From positions 835,694 through 899,693 of the forward strand of contig NZ_OY725717.1 in assembly GCF_963360655.1 (NCBI RefSeq): a DNA stretch of 64,000 bases. Direction: 5' to 3'. How positions within the stretch are numbered: position 1 is the stretch's first letter; each line of letters starts with the position of its first letter. Position numbers and translations under genes: made by a program. Under the pieces are notes generated by a model. It was not told the origin of the DNA and did no database searches. It saw only the letters and a program-made list of their open reading frames with translations. This DNA comes from Collinsella aerofaciens (GTDB lineage: Bacteria; Actinomycetota; Coriobacteriia; Coriobacteriales; Coriobacteriaceae). This document shows, piece by piece, positions 51,986 through 59,911 of the stretch.

Positions 51986-54157
51986 CTAATTGTTCAGCAT
52001 GCGGTCGAAGCTTCCCGAGTCGCCATCCCGATAGTCTGCGGTCATCAGAATCTCCTGCGGAATGCGCCCGCCCTCGCGCAGCACGTTGCGGAACTGCACG
52101 CGCGTAACCATGGGCAGATCCTTGATCGTCGCTGCCAGGTTCTGCGGCACACCCTGGTTGGCAGCCGCGGGCTCGCACTCTCCGCCGGCCTTCACGCGAC
52201 GCTTATGCTCGGCGAGCATGGCGCGGTACATGCCGGCATGCAGGCGAATCTCAACCACATTGGCATTGCGAGCCTGCTCGACGATGCGCGCGCCCTCGCG
52301 ATCGATATCGCCCACGTAGTAGACGTAGTTAAAGCGATAGCCAATCTCGGCCAGATAATCATCCAGTGCGTGCGAGACGCTCGCTTTGCAGCCGCCGCCA
52401 AAAATCACGCCGCCCACCTTGATGCCAAAGAGCTTGGCGTGCTTGCGGCCACGCAGCAGCTTGACGATCTCGTCGTAGGTGTCCAGGTTCTCGACCATAA
52501 TGAACGGCTTGTCGGCTCCCAGCGTAAAGAAGCCCGTAAAGTGCACGGGGCGATTGGGGGCGACCTTGATCGCCTGCATGCTGATGCCCTTTTCGGTCAT
52601 ACGCCTGATCAGGCGCTCACCGTGCTTGCCGTCAAAAGCCTTCTCGTCGTTAAAGATCTGGTAGGCACGCTGGCGGCGCGAGGCAACCGGCGTATCGGCA
52701 CCTCGGTTCTGCTCGATCCAAGCCTGGATGATTGCGATTTCCTCGGCAATCTTGCGGTTGGACATCTCGTTGTGCTGAGTGCGCTGCGGAGCCTTTTTGC
52801 CGTCCTTGCCCTCGACCTTTACGATCTGTGTCTGCTGCTCCTTGATCTTGGAGAGCGCCATAGGCGTGGGGACAACCTTGAGCAGCTGCCTGCCTAAAAC
52901 GTGGGCAAGGGCAAACGCCGAGACCTCGCCGTGGGCGGCCGACTCGGGCTGCTGGGCAGCAGTATCTACTGCGGCAGACTCCGGCTTCTTCTGAGACTTG
53001 CGCTTAGAATCGCCTTGGGAATTGCGCTCGCGCTTCGGCATAGACGCCTGCTTCTGCGGACGATCGGACTTGCTCTCCTTCGCTGACTGGCGCTTAGGCT
53101 GCCCCGAAGAAACCTCGGCCTTCGCATCCTCGTTCTGCGGCGTGGTCTTCTCGGTTGCAGTCTCGGCATGGGAACTGCGGCCCCCACGATGGCGACGGCG
53201 GCGAGGCTTGCTCGACGCGCCCTGCTCCGCCTGCTCATCAGTAGGCTGCTGGCCCTTGGCCTCGGCATCAACCTCAAGCTGCGGCTCAACAGGCTTCTGC
53301 TCGCGAGCCGCCGGCTCAACGGTCTTCTCGTCCTGGGTGGTCGAAACCGACTCGCCCTTCTCCTGACGCTTTACGGGATATGCACGTCCCGCAAAACCGC
53401 GACCAGGACGACACGAACCCGGAGCCTTCTTGGCAGACTCCTCAACATCGTCTGCAACCTCAGAAGACTCTTCAACCTCACGCGCGGCATCCTGCTGTGC
53501 AGTCTTAAAGTGAGCACCGCGACGACGCTTGGGCTCTTGGGCCTCCACGGGCTTTTGCTCCCTCGCGGGCTTCTGCGACTCGGCAGCAACCTCGGTCTCA
53601 ACAGCCTCAGCATCCGTCTCACCCTTTTGAGCAACGGCGCGACGGAAGCGCTCCTGCTGGGCGCGGCGCTGCGCATCGCGCTTGCCACTCCCGCCAAAAC
53701 CGCCGCGGCCGACCTTGGCCGTAAAGGCGCGAACGACGCTCTCGTCAAGCAGCTCGTCGGTATCGACATGCTCGCGCGGAGCCGTTTCCACCGAAGCGGG
53801 CGCCTCGACAACGTCCTCGACGGCCTCTTCGGCAACCTCGACGGGCCGCTCCTGGGCATCGTTAATCTCGGCATTGATGGTATAGAACGCCGGGCGCCCG
53901 TTAATGCCGCTACCCTCGATCTTGGTCACGATCTTTGCCGCGATAAGCTCATCGCGCATCGCCTTGGTGTCGCACTCCTTATCGACGGAGCGGAAAATCT
54001 GCGCCAGCGCACTCGACTTAATCTTGAGCGCCTTGCGGCAAAGCAGGTCGTAGGCAACCAGCTTGGCACGCTCAGCAGAAAGCGACGTCTGGCTGCTCAG
54101 GCGCTCAGCCAGAGCATCGACATTTTGTTGGTTATCGGAATATACCGTCTTGGCCAC
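51986..54157 (-). CDS. Orphan TOPRIM (JetD/DUF2220-like) protein with winged helix and disordered middle
   Basis: A 723-aa protein. Residues 1-105 look like a winged helix (KIKSSALAQIFRSVDKECDTK; IVTKIEGSGINGRPAFYTI). About 110-450 is a disordered, alternating acidic and basic Gln/Glu/Pro-rich region with short basic patches (KPRRRRHRGGRSS). The C-terminal part from about 455 is helical and then has TOPRIM-type motifs: FIMVENLDTYDEIV (Glu near 554), GGVIFGGGCKAS, and YYVGDIDREGARI (Asp-x-Asp near 616). Topoisomerase VI-A and Wadjet JetD use similar motifs for DNA cleavage, but no JetA, JetB or JetC is nearby. I chose GTG at 54157, preceded by AAAGGGG; the longer frame is noncoding. Confidence 0.72.
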   Translation of the reverse strand: MAKTVYSDNQQNVDALAERLSSQTSLSAERAKLVAYDLLCRKALKIKSSALAQIFRSVDKECDTKAMRDELIAAKIVTKIEGSGINGRPAFYTINAEINDAQERPVEVAEEAVEDVVEAPASVETAPREHVDTDELLDESVVRAFTAKVGRGGFGGSGKRDAQRRAQQERFRRAVAQKGETDAEAVETEVAAESQKPAREQKPVEAQEPKRRRGAHFKTAQQDAAREVEESSEVADDVEESAKKAPGSCRPGRGFAGRAYPVKRQEKGESVSTTQDEKTVEPAAREQKPVEPQLEVDAEAKGQQPTDEQAEQGASSKPRRRRHRGGRSSHAETATEKTTPQNEDAKAEVSSGQPKRQSAKESKSDRPQKQASMPKRERNSQGDSKRKSQKKPESAAVDTAAQQPESAAHGEVSAFALAHVLGRQLLKVVPTPMALSKIKEQQTQIVKVEGKDGKKAPQRTQHNEMSNRKIAEEIAIIQAWIEQNRGADTPVASRRQRAYQIFNDEKAFDGKHGERLIRRMTEKGISMQAIKVAPNRPVHFTGFFTLGADKPFIMVENLDTYDEIVKLLRGRKHAKLFGIKVGGVIFGGGCKASVSHALDDYLAEIGYRFNYVYYVGDIDREGARIVEQARNANVVEIRLHAGMYRAMLAEHKRRVKAGGECEPAAANQGVPQNLAATIKDLPMVTRVQFRNVLREGGRIPQEILMTADYRDGDSGSFDRMLNN

Positions 54158-54265
54158 GGGGCCCCTTTCATATGCACACATATACGTGTATATGGTACAA
54201 CGCGCGCCCTTATCCACGCAAAACATCTGCGAGAACACTCGAGCGTCACCCGCTTTTGCATGAAA

Positions 54266-54302
54266 AAAGACCGAGCCCGCGAAGTCGCGGACCCGGTCTT
54301 TC
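54266..54302 (-). terminator. Terminator after cstA
   Basis: AAAGACCG...CCCGCG and CGCGG...CGGTCTTT form a long stem with an AAGT loop. On the minus strand it is followed by T6, 38 bp past the cstA stop. Confidence 0.93.
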
Positions 54303-54340
54303 CGAGTCAAATGGATGGGAGATTCAACCCGTCCGACCGA

Positions 54341-56230
54341 CTAGGCCTTGGCGGCCTCGGCGTCAGCGGGAGCCTCGGCGGCAGCGGCGCGACCGTACTC
54401 GGCCTTGCCCATCTCGGACCACTCGGGCTCCTCATCAGGCATGGAGCCAGCCTCCTTGCCGAAGAACTCCTTGAGGCAGTTGACGGCGACGATGAGGCCC
54501 AGGACCATCAGCAGGACGGCAAAGACGAGCTGCAGGCCCTTGGTAGCGGCGACGGAGACGGCGGCCGTGGTGGCGGTAGCCGGGATGGTGCCGAAGAAGC
54601 CGTAAGCCTGGACGGCGGCCATGCAGCCCATGGCGCTCTGGACCAGCGAGGTGAAGGTGCAGCAGAGCAGGAAGGCGACGGGCACGTAGAGCATCCAACC
54701 CTTGCGGCCGGTGCACTTGCAGAACACGGCGAGGGTGATCATGGTCATGCCGCCGAGCAGCTGGTTGGAAGCACCAAAGAGCGGCCAGATGTTGGCATAG
54801 CCACCAAAAGCGAGGGCGAGACCGGGAAGCAGGGTGACGACCGTGGCGAACCAGGGGTTGCCGAGGACCTTCATGTAGCCGGCCTTGGACTCGATGGCCA
54901 GGGCGTCGTTGGTCTGGGCAAAGAACTCGGAGAACGAGGTGCGGGCGATGCGGGCGACGGCGTCGAGCGAGGTCAGGGCCAGAGCGGAGACGTTCATGGT
55001 CATGAAGACGGTAGCGAGCGTGCCGTCAACACCGAAGGCCTGCATACCGCGGGAGATGCCAGCGGCGAAGATCTGGAACGGGGTGGAAGCGACACCGGCG
55101 TTGAGGGCGCCGGTACCGGCGGTGTTCATATCGGAGAACATGATGCCGGCAACGATGATGGCAAGGATGCCGACGAAGGACTCGACGATCATTGCGCCGT
55201 AACCGACCTTGACGGCGTCCTGCTCCTTCTCGACCTGCTTGGAAGAGGTGCCGGAAGAAACGAGGCTGTGGAAACCGGAGAGAGCACCGCAAGCGACGGA
55301 GACGAACAGGACCGGGAACATCATGCCGGAGGCAGTGGAGAAGCCGGTGAAGACCGGAGCGGTGATAGTGGCCTGACCGTTGACGCCCAGGACGACGATG
55401 CCGAGGACAGCGCAGACGATCATGACGATCATCATGATGGAAGTGAGGTAGTCACGCGGGGTCTTGAGCATCTGGATGGGCATAGCGCCAGCGAAGACCA
55501 GGTAGACCATGACGACGGCGAACCACTGGAACTTATCCAGGTAGACCGGAAACTGCATACCGACGGCGAACATGAGAACCATGAGGACCACGCCGGTGAC
55601 GAACTCGGCAGCGCCGGTGAGGTTGAACTTCTTCTGGGCCCAACCAAAGGCGATAGCGACGAAGGTGAACAGGATGGAGATGGTACCAGCGCAGCCGGCG
55701 GCATAGGACTTGGTGAAGTCGATGGCACCGGTAGCAGCACCAGAAGCGTCAACGGCCGGGGTGAACATGAACGTCTTGCAGACCATGTCGGTAAAGGCGG
55801 CGATGACGATGATGCAGAACAGCCAGCAGAACAGCAGGAACAGGCGACGGCCGGTCTTGCCGATATACTTCTCGATGAGCTGAGCGAGTGACTTGCCGTT
55901 GTTCTTCATCGAAGCGTACAGGGCACCAAAGTCGTGGACGGCGCCAAAGAAGATGCCGCCGACGAGGACCCAGAGCACGACGGGCAGCCAGCCAAAGGCC
56001 ATGGCGACGATCGTACCCGTGACAGGGCCAGCACCGCAGATCGAGCTGAACTGGTGCGAAAACGCAGTGAAGGCGGAGACGGGCGAGAAGCTGTTGCCGT
56101 CCTTCATGCGCTTGGCCGGCGTGAGGGCCTCTTTGTCAACGCCCCACTTGTTGGCCAGCCAGCGGCCGTAGCCCAGATAGCCGCAGGCGAGCACCGCCGC
56201 GGCCACAACCATGAGCAAAACTCCGTTCAT
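54341..56230 (-). CDS. cstA: CstA-family carbon starvation protein (pyruvate/peptide transporter)
   Basis: A 629-aa polytopic membrane protein: GYGRWLANKWGVDKEALTPAKRMKDG, HQFSSICGAGPVTGTIVAM, GGIFFGAVHDFGALYAS, FHSLVSSGTSSKQVEKE and FGASNQLLGGMTMITLAVF, all CstA landmarks. E. coli CstA and its paralogue BtsT import pyruvate or peptides on carbon limitation. The C-terminus is acidic and Ala-rich. A possible attenuator lies in its 5' leader (56272-56466). Confidence 0.95.
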   Translation of the reverse strand: MNGVLLMVVAAAVLACGYLGYGRWLANKWGVDKEALTPAKRMKDGNSFSPVSAFTAFSHQFSSICGAGPVTGTIVAMAFGWLPVVLWVLVGGIFFGAVHDFGALYASMKNNGKSLAQLIEKYIGKTGRRLFLLFCWLFCIIVIAAFTDMVCKTFMFTPAVDASGAATGAIDFTKSYAAGCAGTISILFTFVAIAFGWAQKKFNLTGAAEFVTGVVLMVLMFAVGMQFPVYLDKFQWFAVVMVYLVFAGAMPIQMLKTPRDYLTSIMMIVMIVCAVLGIVVLGVNGQATITAPVFTGFSTASGMMFPVLFVSVACGALSGFHSLVSSGTSSKQVEKEQDAVKVGYGAMIVESFVGILAIIVAGIMFSDMNTAGTGALNAGVASTPFQIFAAGISRGMQAFGVDGTLATVFMTMNVSALALTSLDAVARIARTSFSEFFAQTNDALAIESKAGYMKVLGNPWFATVVTLLPGLALAFGGYANIWPLFGASNQLLGGMTMITLAVFCKCTGRKGWMLYVPVAFLLCCTFTSLVQSAMGCMAAVQAYGFFGTIPATATTAAVSVAATKGLQLVFAVLLMVLGLIVAVNCLKEFFGKEAGSMPDEEPEWSEMGKAEYGRAAAAEAPADAEAAKA

Positions 56231-56271
56231 TACATTTCCTCCTCTAAAAAGAACTTCCTAGACATAAAAAA

Positions 56272-56304
56272 TGAGGGCCGTCGGTTGCGCTCGACGGCCC
56301 TCAT
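56272..56304 (-). terminator. Terminator in the cstA leader (attenuator candidate)
   Basis: Minus strand: ATGAGGGCCGTCG / CGACGGCCCTCAT with an 8-nt loop, then T6. It sits 42 nt before the cstA start codon and downstream of a promoter-like sequence, so it lies within the cstA leader and would block cstA unless prevented from forming. Confidence 0.85.
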
Positions 56305-56356
56305 CTTCATCAGCCGCCCGTTATCGTACGGGCTAGCTGTATGTGCTAACCCGCAT

Positions 56357-56401
56357 CAGATAATTACTACGCTGATAATGTTTAGCTGATGCGTGAACAT
56401 G
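56357..56401 (-). CDS. Possible leader peptide upstream of cstA (14 aa)
   Basis: Short ORF MFTHQLNIISVVII with AGAGGA 10 nt before its ATG; an in-frame ATG at 56425 would give 22 aa. The Ile-Ile-Ser-Val-Val-Ile-Ile end is like branched-chain amino-acid leader peptides. The codons lie inside a stem (GCATCAG with CTGATGC), and GGGTTAGC/GCTAGCCC plus the terminator follow. No homologue is known to me. Confidence 0.4.
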
Positions 56402-56472
56402 TCTAAGAAATCCTCTTCAATCATGATGCGAACGATCCGTGCGTGTTCACATCCCCCAGTGGTTGAAAAGGA

Positions 56473-56501
56473 GTATGAAACTTTAGTTACCTAAAGTCAA
56501 C
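56473..56501 (-). promoter_or_regulatory. cstA promoter with palindromic spacer
   Basis: Minus strand: TTGACT (-35, complement of 56496-56501), 17-nt spacer, CATACT (-10, complement of 56473-56478). The spacer contains the palindrome CTTTAGGTAACTAAAG (56482-56497), a likely repressor site. Confidence 0.65.
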
Positions 56502-56599
56502 GCAAATTTGTAATGAATTTTCAACTTTTTTGGATTTCTCGGTATAAAACGCCACTGACCTCGGACTTTACCCAGCGACAGTTTTTGCATGAGAGATGT

Positions 56600-56731
56600 C
56601 CCTCGGGAGCGGGCGGGCGTATACAAGGTTTCCTGCTCTACAGTCCTGCTCGCACGGAGAGCACATTAAGTGCTCTCCGGCTCGTGCGGAACTCGCGATA
56701 AACCTTGTATACGCCCGCCCGCTCCCGAGGG
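56600..56731. repeat. Structured intergenic element, copy C (inverted)
   Basis: Perfect 32-bp arms (56600-56631 and 56700-56731) around a 68-nt core that reads in the opposite direction to copies A, B and D. In the core, the inner hairpin is GGAGAGCAC/GTGCTCTCC, so both sides changed together relative to the other copies, while CGAGTTCCGCACGA and CAGGACTGTAGAGCAGG are kept. Confidence 0.94.
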
Positions 56732-56874
56732 GCTCCCATCCCAAATGCGGAGCAAAGCTCCGCACACCAACTTTTTCTTTCAGCTAAAGAACGCTGGAAA
56801 TTCGACGCTGGCTTGTTAACCTTGCTGGACGTTGTCGACGCCAAACCAGCTCAGAAGCTATATCGATACAGAAA

Positions 56875-57009
56875 GGTCCCCGGACGGAGGGGCCGGATAT
56901 AAGGTTTATCGCGAGTTCCGCACGCAAAGAAGGCCACTTAATGTGGCCTTCGTCTTGCGCAGGACTGTAGAGCAGGAAACCTTATATCCGGCCCCTCCGT
57001 CCGGGGACC
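56875..57009. repeat. Structured intergenic element, copy D
   Basis: Perfect 33-bp arms (56875-56907 and 56977-57009) around a 69-nt core identical to copy A apart from its first base. It ends 12 bp before the stop of the tsaB-rimI-tsaD gene. The 143 bp between copies C and D holds a small TGCGGAGC/GCTCCGCA hairpin (about 56746-56764) and no gene. Confidence 0.94.
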
Positions 57010-57021
57010 GCGCCGTACCAG

Positions 57022-59406
57022 CTACAGCGTCATGTTCGGATCGGCGTCAACATCGAACGGCGAGATTTCGCCTCGGTCGAATTTACGGCGAGCGACCTCC
57101 GCGATCATGGCTGCGTTATCGGTACAGGCAGACAAGGGCGGCACCGTTACGCGAATCCCCTGACGCCCAAGCTTCTTGATCATCATCTCGCGCAGATGCG
57201 GGTTGGCCGAGACGCCGCCACCGATGCAGTATTCCTTGCATCCGGTAGCGTGCAGTGCGTTTTTGGCCTTCTTGTACTGCACGTCAAAGACAGCTGCCTC
57301 AAACGAAGCTGCCAGATCGGGCAGGTGAATCGTGCGCCCGGCCTTGGTCTCCTGTTCAATGTAGAGCGTCACAGCGGTTTTAAGGCCCGAAAGCGAGAAG
57401 CGATAGTCTCCCCTGCTGTTAAGCGCACGGGGGAAATCGATCGCCTTGGGGTTGCCCGTCTCGGCCAGCTTGGAAATGATGGGGCCACCGGGATAGCCCA
57501 GACCCAACGCCTTGGCTACCTTGTCGAAGGCCTCGCCCACAGCGTCGTCGAGCGTCTCACCGAGCACCTCGTAGTCGCCCCACGCCTTCACGTGCACGAG
57601 CATGGTGTGCCCACCCGAGACAAGCGTGAAGATAAACGGCGGTTTGAGGTCGGGTTGCGCCAACAGGTTGGCAAACAGATGCCCCTCCAGATGGTTGACG
57701 CATACGAGCGGCTTACCGGCAGCGTAGGCAAAGCCTTTGGCAAAGGCAACGCCCACCACGAGGGCGCCCACCAGGCCCGGACCCTGTGTCACGCCCACGG
57801 CGGCAAGCTCGCTGGGAGCAATGGCTCCACCCTCAAGACCAAGCGATGCTGCGGCATCCTCGAGCGCCGCATCCACGACACTCACAATCACCTCAACGTG
57901 TTTGCGCGAGGCGATCTCGGGCACCACGCCGCCAAAGCGGGCATGAAAATCAATCTGTGTCGACACCTGGTTGGCCAGCATATTGCCATCCGCATCGATA
58001 ATCGCCACGGCCGTCTCGTCGCAGGAACTCTCGATAGCGAGCACCAGGCGGCGGCGCTCAATTTCGGCGCGCTCCCCCTCGGAGCGCCCAGGCGCAGGCA
58101 GCGGCCATACGCGTTGCTCGGCTGCCGTCGGCTCGGGCGAGGCGTTATCGACCGGAAGTACGAGGGGAAGTGGGGCCGTCATGACGATGGCGCCTTTGCC
58201 GACACCGTAGTAGCCACGACGACGACCCACCTCGGTAAAGCCCAGAGCGGCATAGAGCGCAATCGCGCCCTCGTTGCCGTCCTCGACCTCGAGCGAAGCC
58301 GTGGTGCAGCCGAGCATCTGGGCATCATAGCTCACATGCGACAGCAGCTTGCGGGCAATGCCCTCACGGCGATGTGCCGAGTCGACGGCGACATCCAGAA
58401 TCTGCACATCACCGTCCACGACCATACCGCCGGCAAGGCCCAGCAGCTTGCCGTCGTCGTGTGCCACCCACCAACTGCGCGGCGCAGCGACGTCCTCGCC
58501 CAGTTCGGACAGGAACATGCCCGGCGTCCACGCCTCGTGTCCGGCACCTTCAAAGCAGGCAGCCTCTAGCGCGCTCGCGCCCTCGGCATCCGCCGCGCCC
58601 ATGGGACGGAACTGCAGATGACGACCGGCGAGCTCATCGGCAACGCCCGTAATTTCGCTCTGCGCACTCTCGGCAAGACCAAGACGCTTGCGCTCGTTTT
58701 CCTCGGCATCCGAAAGGCGCGTGTAAATCGGCAGGACGCGAGCCGGATCGCCGTCACCCGCAGCGTGCGCGAGCAGCAAGCCCTCGCCCGAAGGCCACCA
58801 CAGGTCGCGCTCCACGCAGCGGGCGGTCTCGTCCTCACCCAGCAGCTTGCCATAGCGCACGAGACCGTCACCGGTCAGCTGAACCTGGTCCCAGTCCGCT
58901 GCTCGGCGCCACTCATCGAGCGCCACGGCGGCCTTGACCACGTGTTCGCGCTCAAATTGACGCTCGGGACCCTCATCGCCCAGCATATATAGTGCCGGAT
59001 ATACCTCACCGCGCATGGCATCGGCCAAGATACCAAGCTTGCCGCGCACGCCAGCCTTCCACGCCGTCCAAGCGCAAGCGTCGAGCGTCGACACGCCCAG
59101 CAGTGGAACATTGGCACCGCGCGCGAGGCCCTTGGCAGTGGAGATGCCGATGCGCACACCCGTAAACGACCCCGGGCCGCGGCCGACCACGTAGTAACCA
59201 ACATCGCTGCGATCCAGACCGGCTTGAGCCAGCACGCCATCAACGGTATTCACGAGCTCAACGTTGGCGTGACGGCGACACATGTGGTCGCCACTCACGA
59301 GCTTCGTCTCGCCCGTCTGCCCATCAATCCAGCTTGCCGCGCAGGCAAGCATGTCAGTCGAGGTATCGAGCGCCACCACCAGCGCGTTGTCGTTATGCAA
59401 GCTCAT
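57022..59406 (-). CDS. TsaB-RimI-TsaD triple fusion (tRNA t6A synthesis and acetyltransferase)
   Basis: A 794-aa chain. Residues 1-225 are TsaB (ALDTSTDMLACAASW; VVGRGPGSFTGVRIGISTAKGLA). About 263-410 is a RimI-type GNAT (LQFRPMGAADAEGASALEAACF; HRREGIARKLLSHV; NEGAIALYAALGFTEVGRRRGYY). From about 452 comes TsaD (VLAIESSCDETAVAIID; GVTQGPGLVGAL; VNHLEGHLFANL, with metal-binding His). TsaB and TsaD form the threonylcarbamoyl transferase for tRNA A37; RimI acetylates ribosomal protein S18. The genes are neighbours in many bacteria. The start overlaps tsaE by 14 bp. Confidence 0.96.
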   Translation of the reverse strand: MSLHNDNALVVALDTSTDMLACAASWIDGQTGETKLVSGDHMCRRHANVELVNTVDGVLAQAGLDRSDVGYYVVGRGPGSFTGVRIGISTAKGLARGANVPLLGVSTLDACAWTAWKAGVRGKLGILADAMRGEVYPALYMLGDEGPERQFEREHVVKAAVALDEWRRAADWDQVQLTGDGLVRYGKLLGEDETARCVERDLWWPSGEGLLLAHAAGDGDPARVLPIYTRLSDAEENERKRLGLAESAQSEITGVADELAGRHLQFRPMGAADAEGASALEAACFEGAGHEAWTPGMFLSELGEDVAAPRSWWVAHDDGKLLGLAGGMVVDGDVQILDVAVDSAHRREGIARKLLSHVSYDAQMLGCTTASLEVEDGNEGAIALYAALGFTEVGRRRGYYGVGKGAIVMTAPLPLVLPVDNASPEPTAAEQRVWPLPAPGRSEGERAEIERRRLVLAIESSCDETAVAIIDADGNMLANQVSTQIDFHARFGGVVPEIASRKHVEVIVSVVDAALEDAAASLGLEGGAIAPSELAAVGVTQGPGLVGALVVGVAFAKGFAYAAGKPLVCVNHLEGHLFANLLAQPDLKPPFIFTLVSGGHTMLVHVKAWGDYEVLGETLDDAVGEAFDKVAKALGLGYPGGPIISKLAETGNPKAIDFPRALNSRGDYRFSLSGLKTAVTLYIEQETKAGRTIHLPDLAASFEAAVFDVQYKKAKNALHATGCKEYCIGGGVSANPHLREMMIKKLGRQGIRVTVPPLSACTDNAAMIAEVARRKFDRGEISPFDVDADPNMTL

Positions 59407-59899
59407 CTTGTACAGCCTTATCAATCAAATGGGAAAGCTCCATTGCGCGGTCACCGTGCGCCTCGAGCGTTATCGTTCGCACATCACTGTCGCCCTCATC
59501 ACGCTTGAGCGTCACCGAAAGATACTCATCCGTCAGCTCGTCTTGGAATTGTTCGCCCCATTCCAGCAGGCAAGCACCCTCATAGCCCAGCACATCGAAA
59601 ATGCCCGTATCCTCGAGCTCGTAGGCATGCTCCAGACGGTATAGATCAAAGTGAAACAGCGGAATACGGCCTTGATCGTGAACGGCCATGAGCGCAAACG
59701 TAGGGCTCGTAACCATATGCTCATCGCCCAGCCCGCGCGAGACGCCCTTGGTAAAGTGAGTTTTGCCCACCCCCAGGCCACCGGTCAGGATGAGCACATC
59801 GCCGTCCTCAAGGCACGGTGCAATTAGCTCGCCAAAGTACTCCGTATCGGCAGCGCAAGTCGTTTTGTAAGTACCTACCCCCAGGCGCTCCAGGGACAT
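59393..59899 (-). CDS. tsaE: tRNA t6A biosynthesis ATPase TsaE
   Basis: A 168-aa P-loop ATPase: Walker A TGGLGVGKTHFTKGV, SPTFALM, FHFDLYRLE and LLEWGE. It turns over the TsaB-TsaD complex during threonylcarbamoyl-adenosine formation. It directly precedes, and overlaps, the fused partner gene. Confidence 0.96.
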   Translation of the reverse strand: MSLERLGVGTYKTTCAADTEYFGELIAPCLEDGDVLILTGGLGVGKTHFTKGVSRGLGDEHMVTSPTFALMAVHDQGRIPLFHFDLYRLEHAYELEDTGIFDVLGYEGACLLEWGEQFQDELTDEYLSVTLKRDEGDSDVRTITLEAHGDRAMELSHLIDKAVQDELA

Positions 59900-59911
59900 A
59901 TATGCTCCTTA

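Noticed and set aside
53168..55891. 907-aa ORF antisense to the TOPRIM and cstA genes
   Set aside because: Spans the tail of one real gene and the body of another with Asp/Gly/His-rich shadow sequence.
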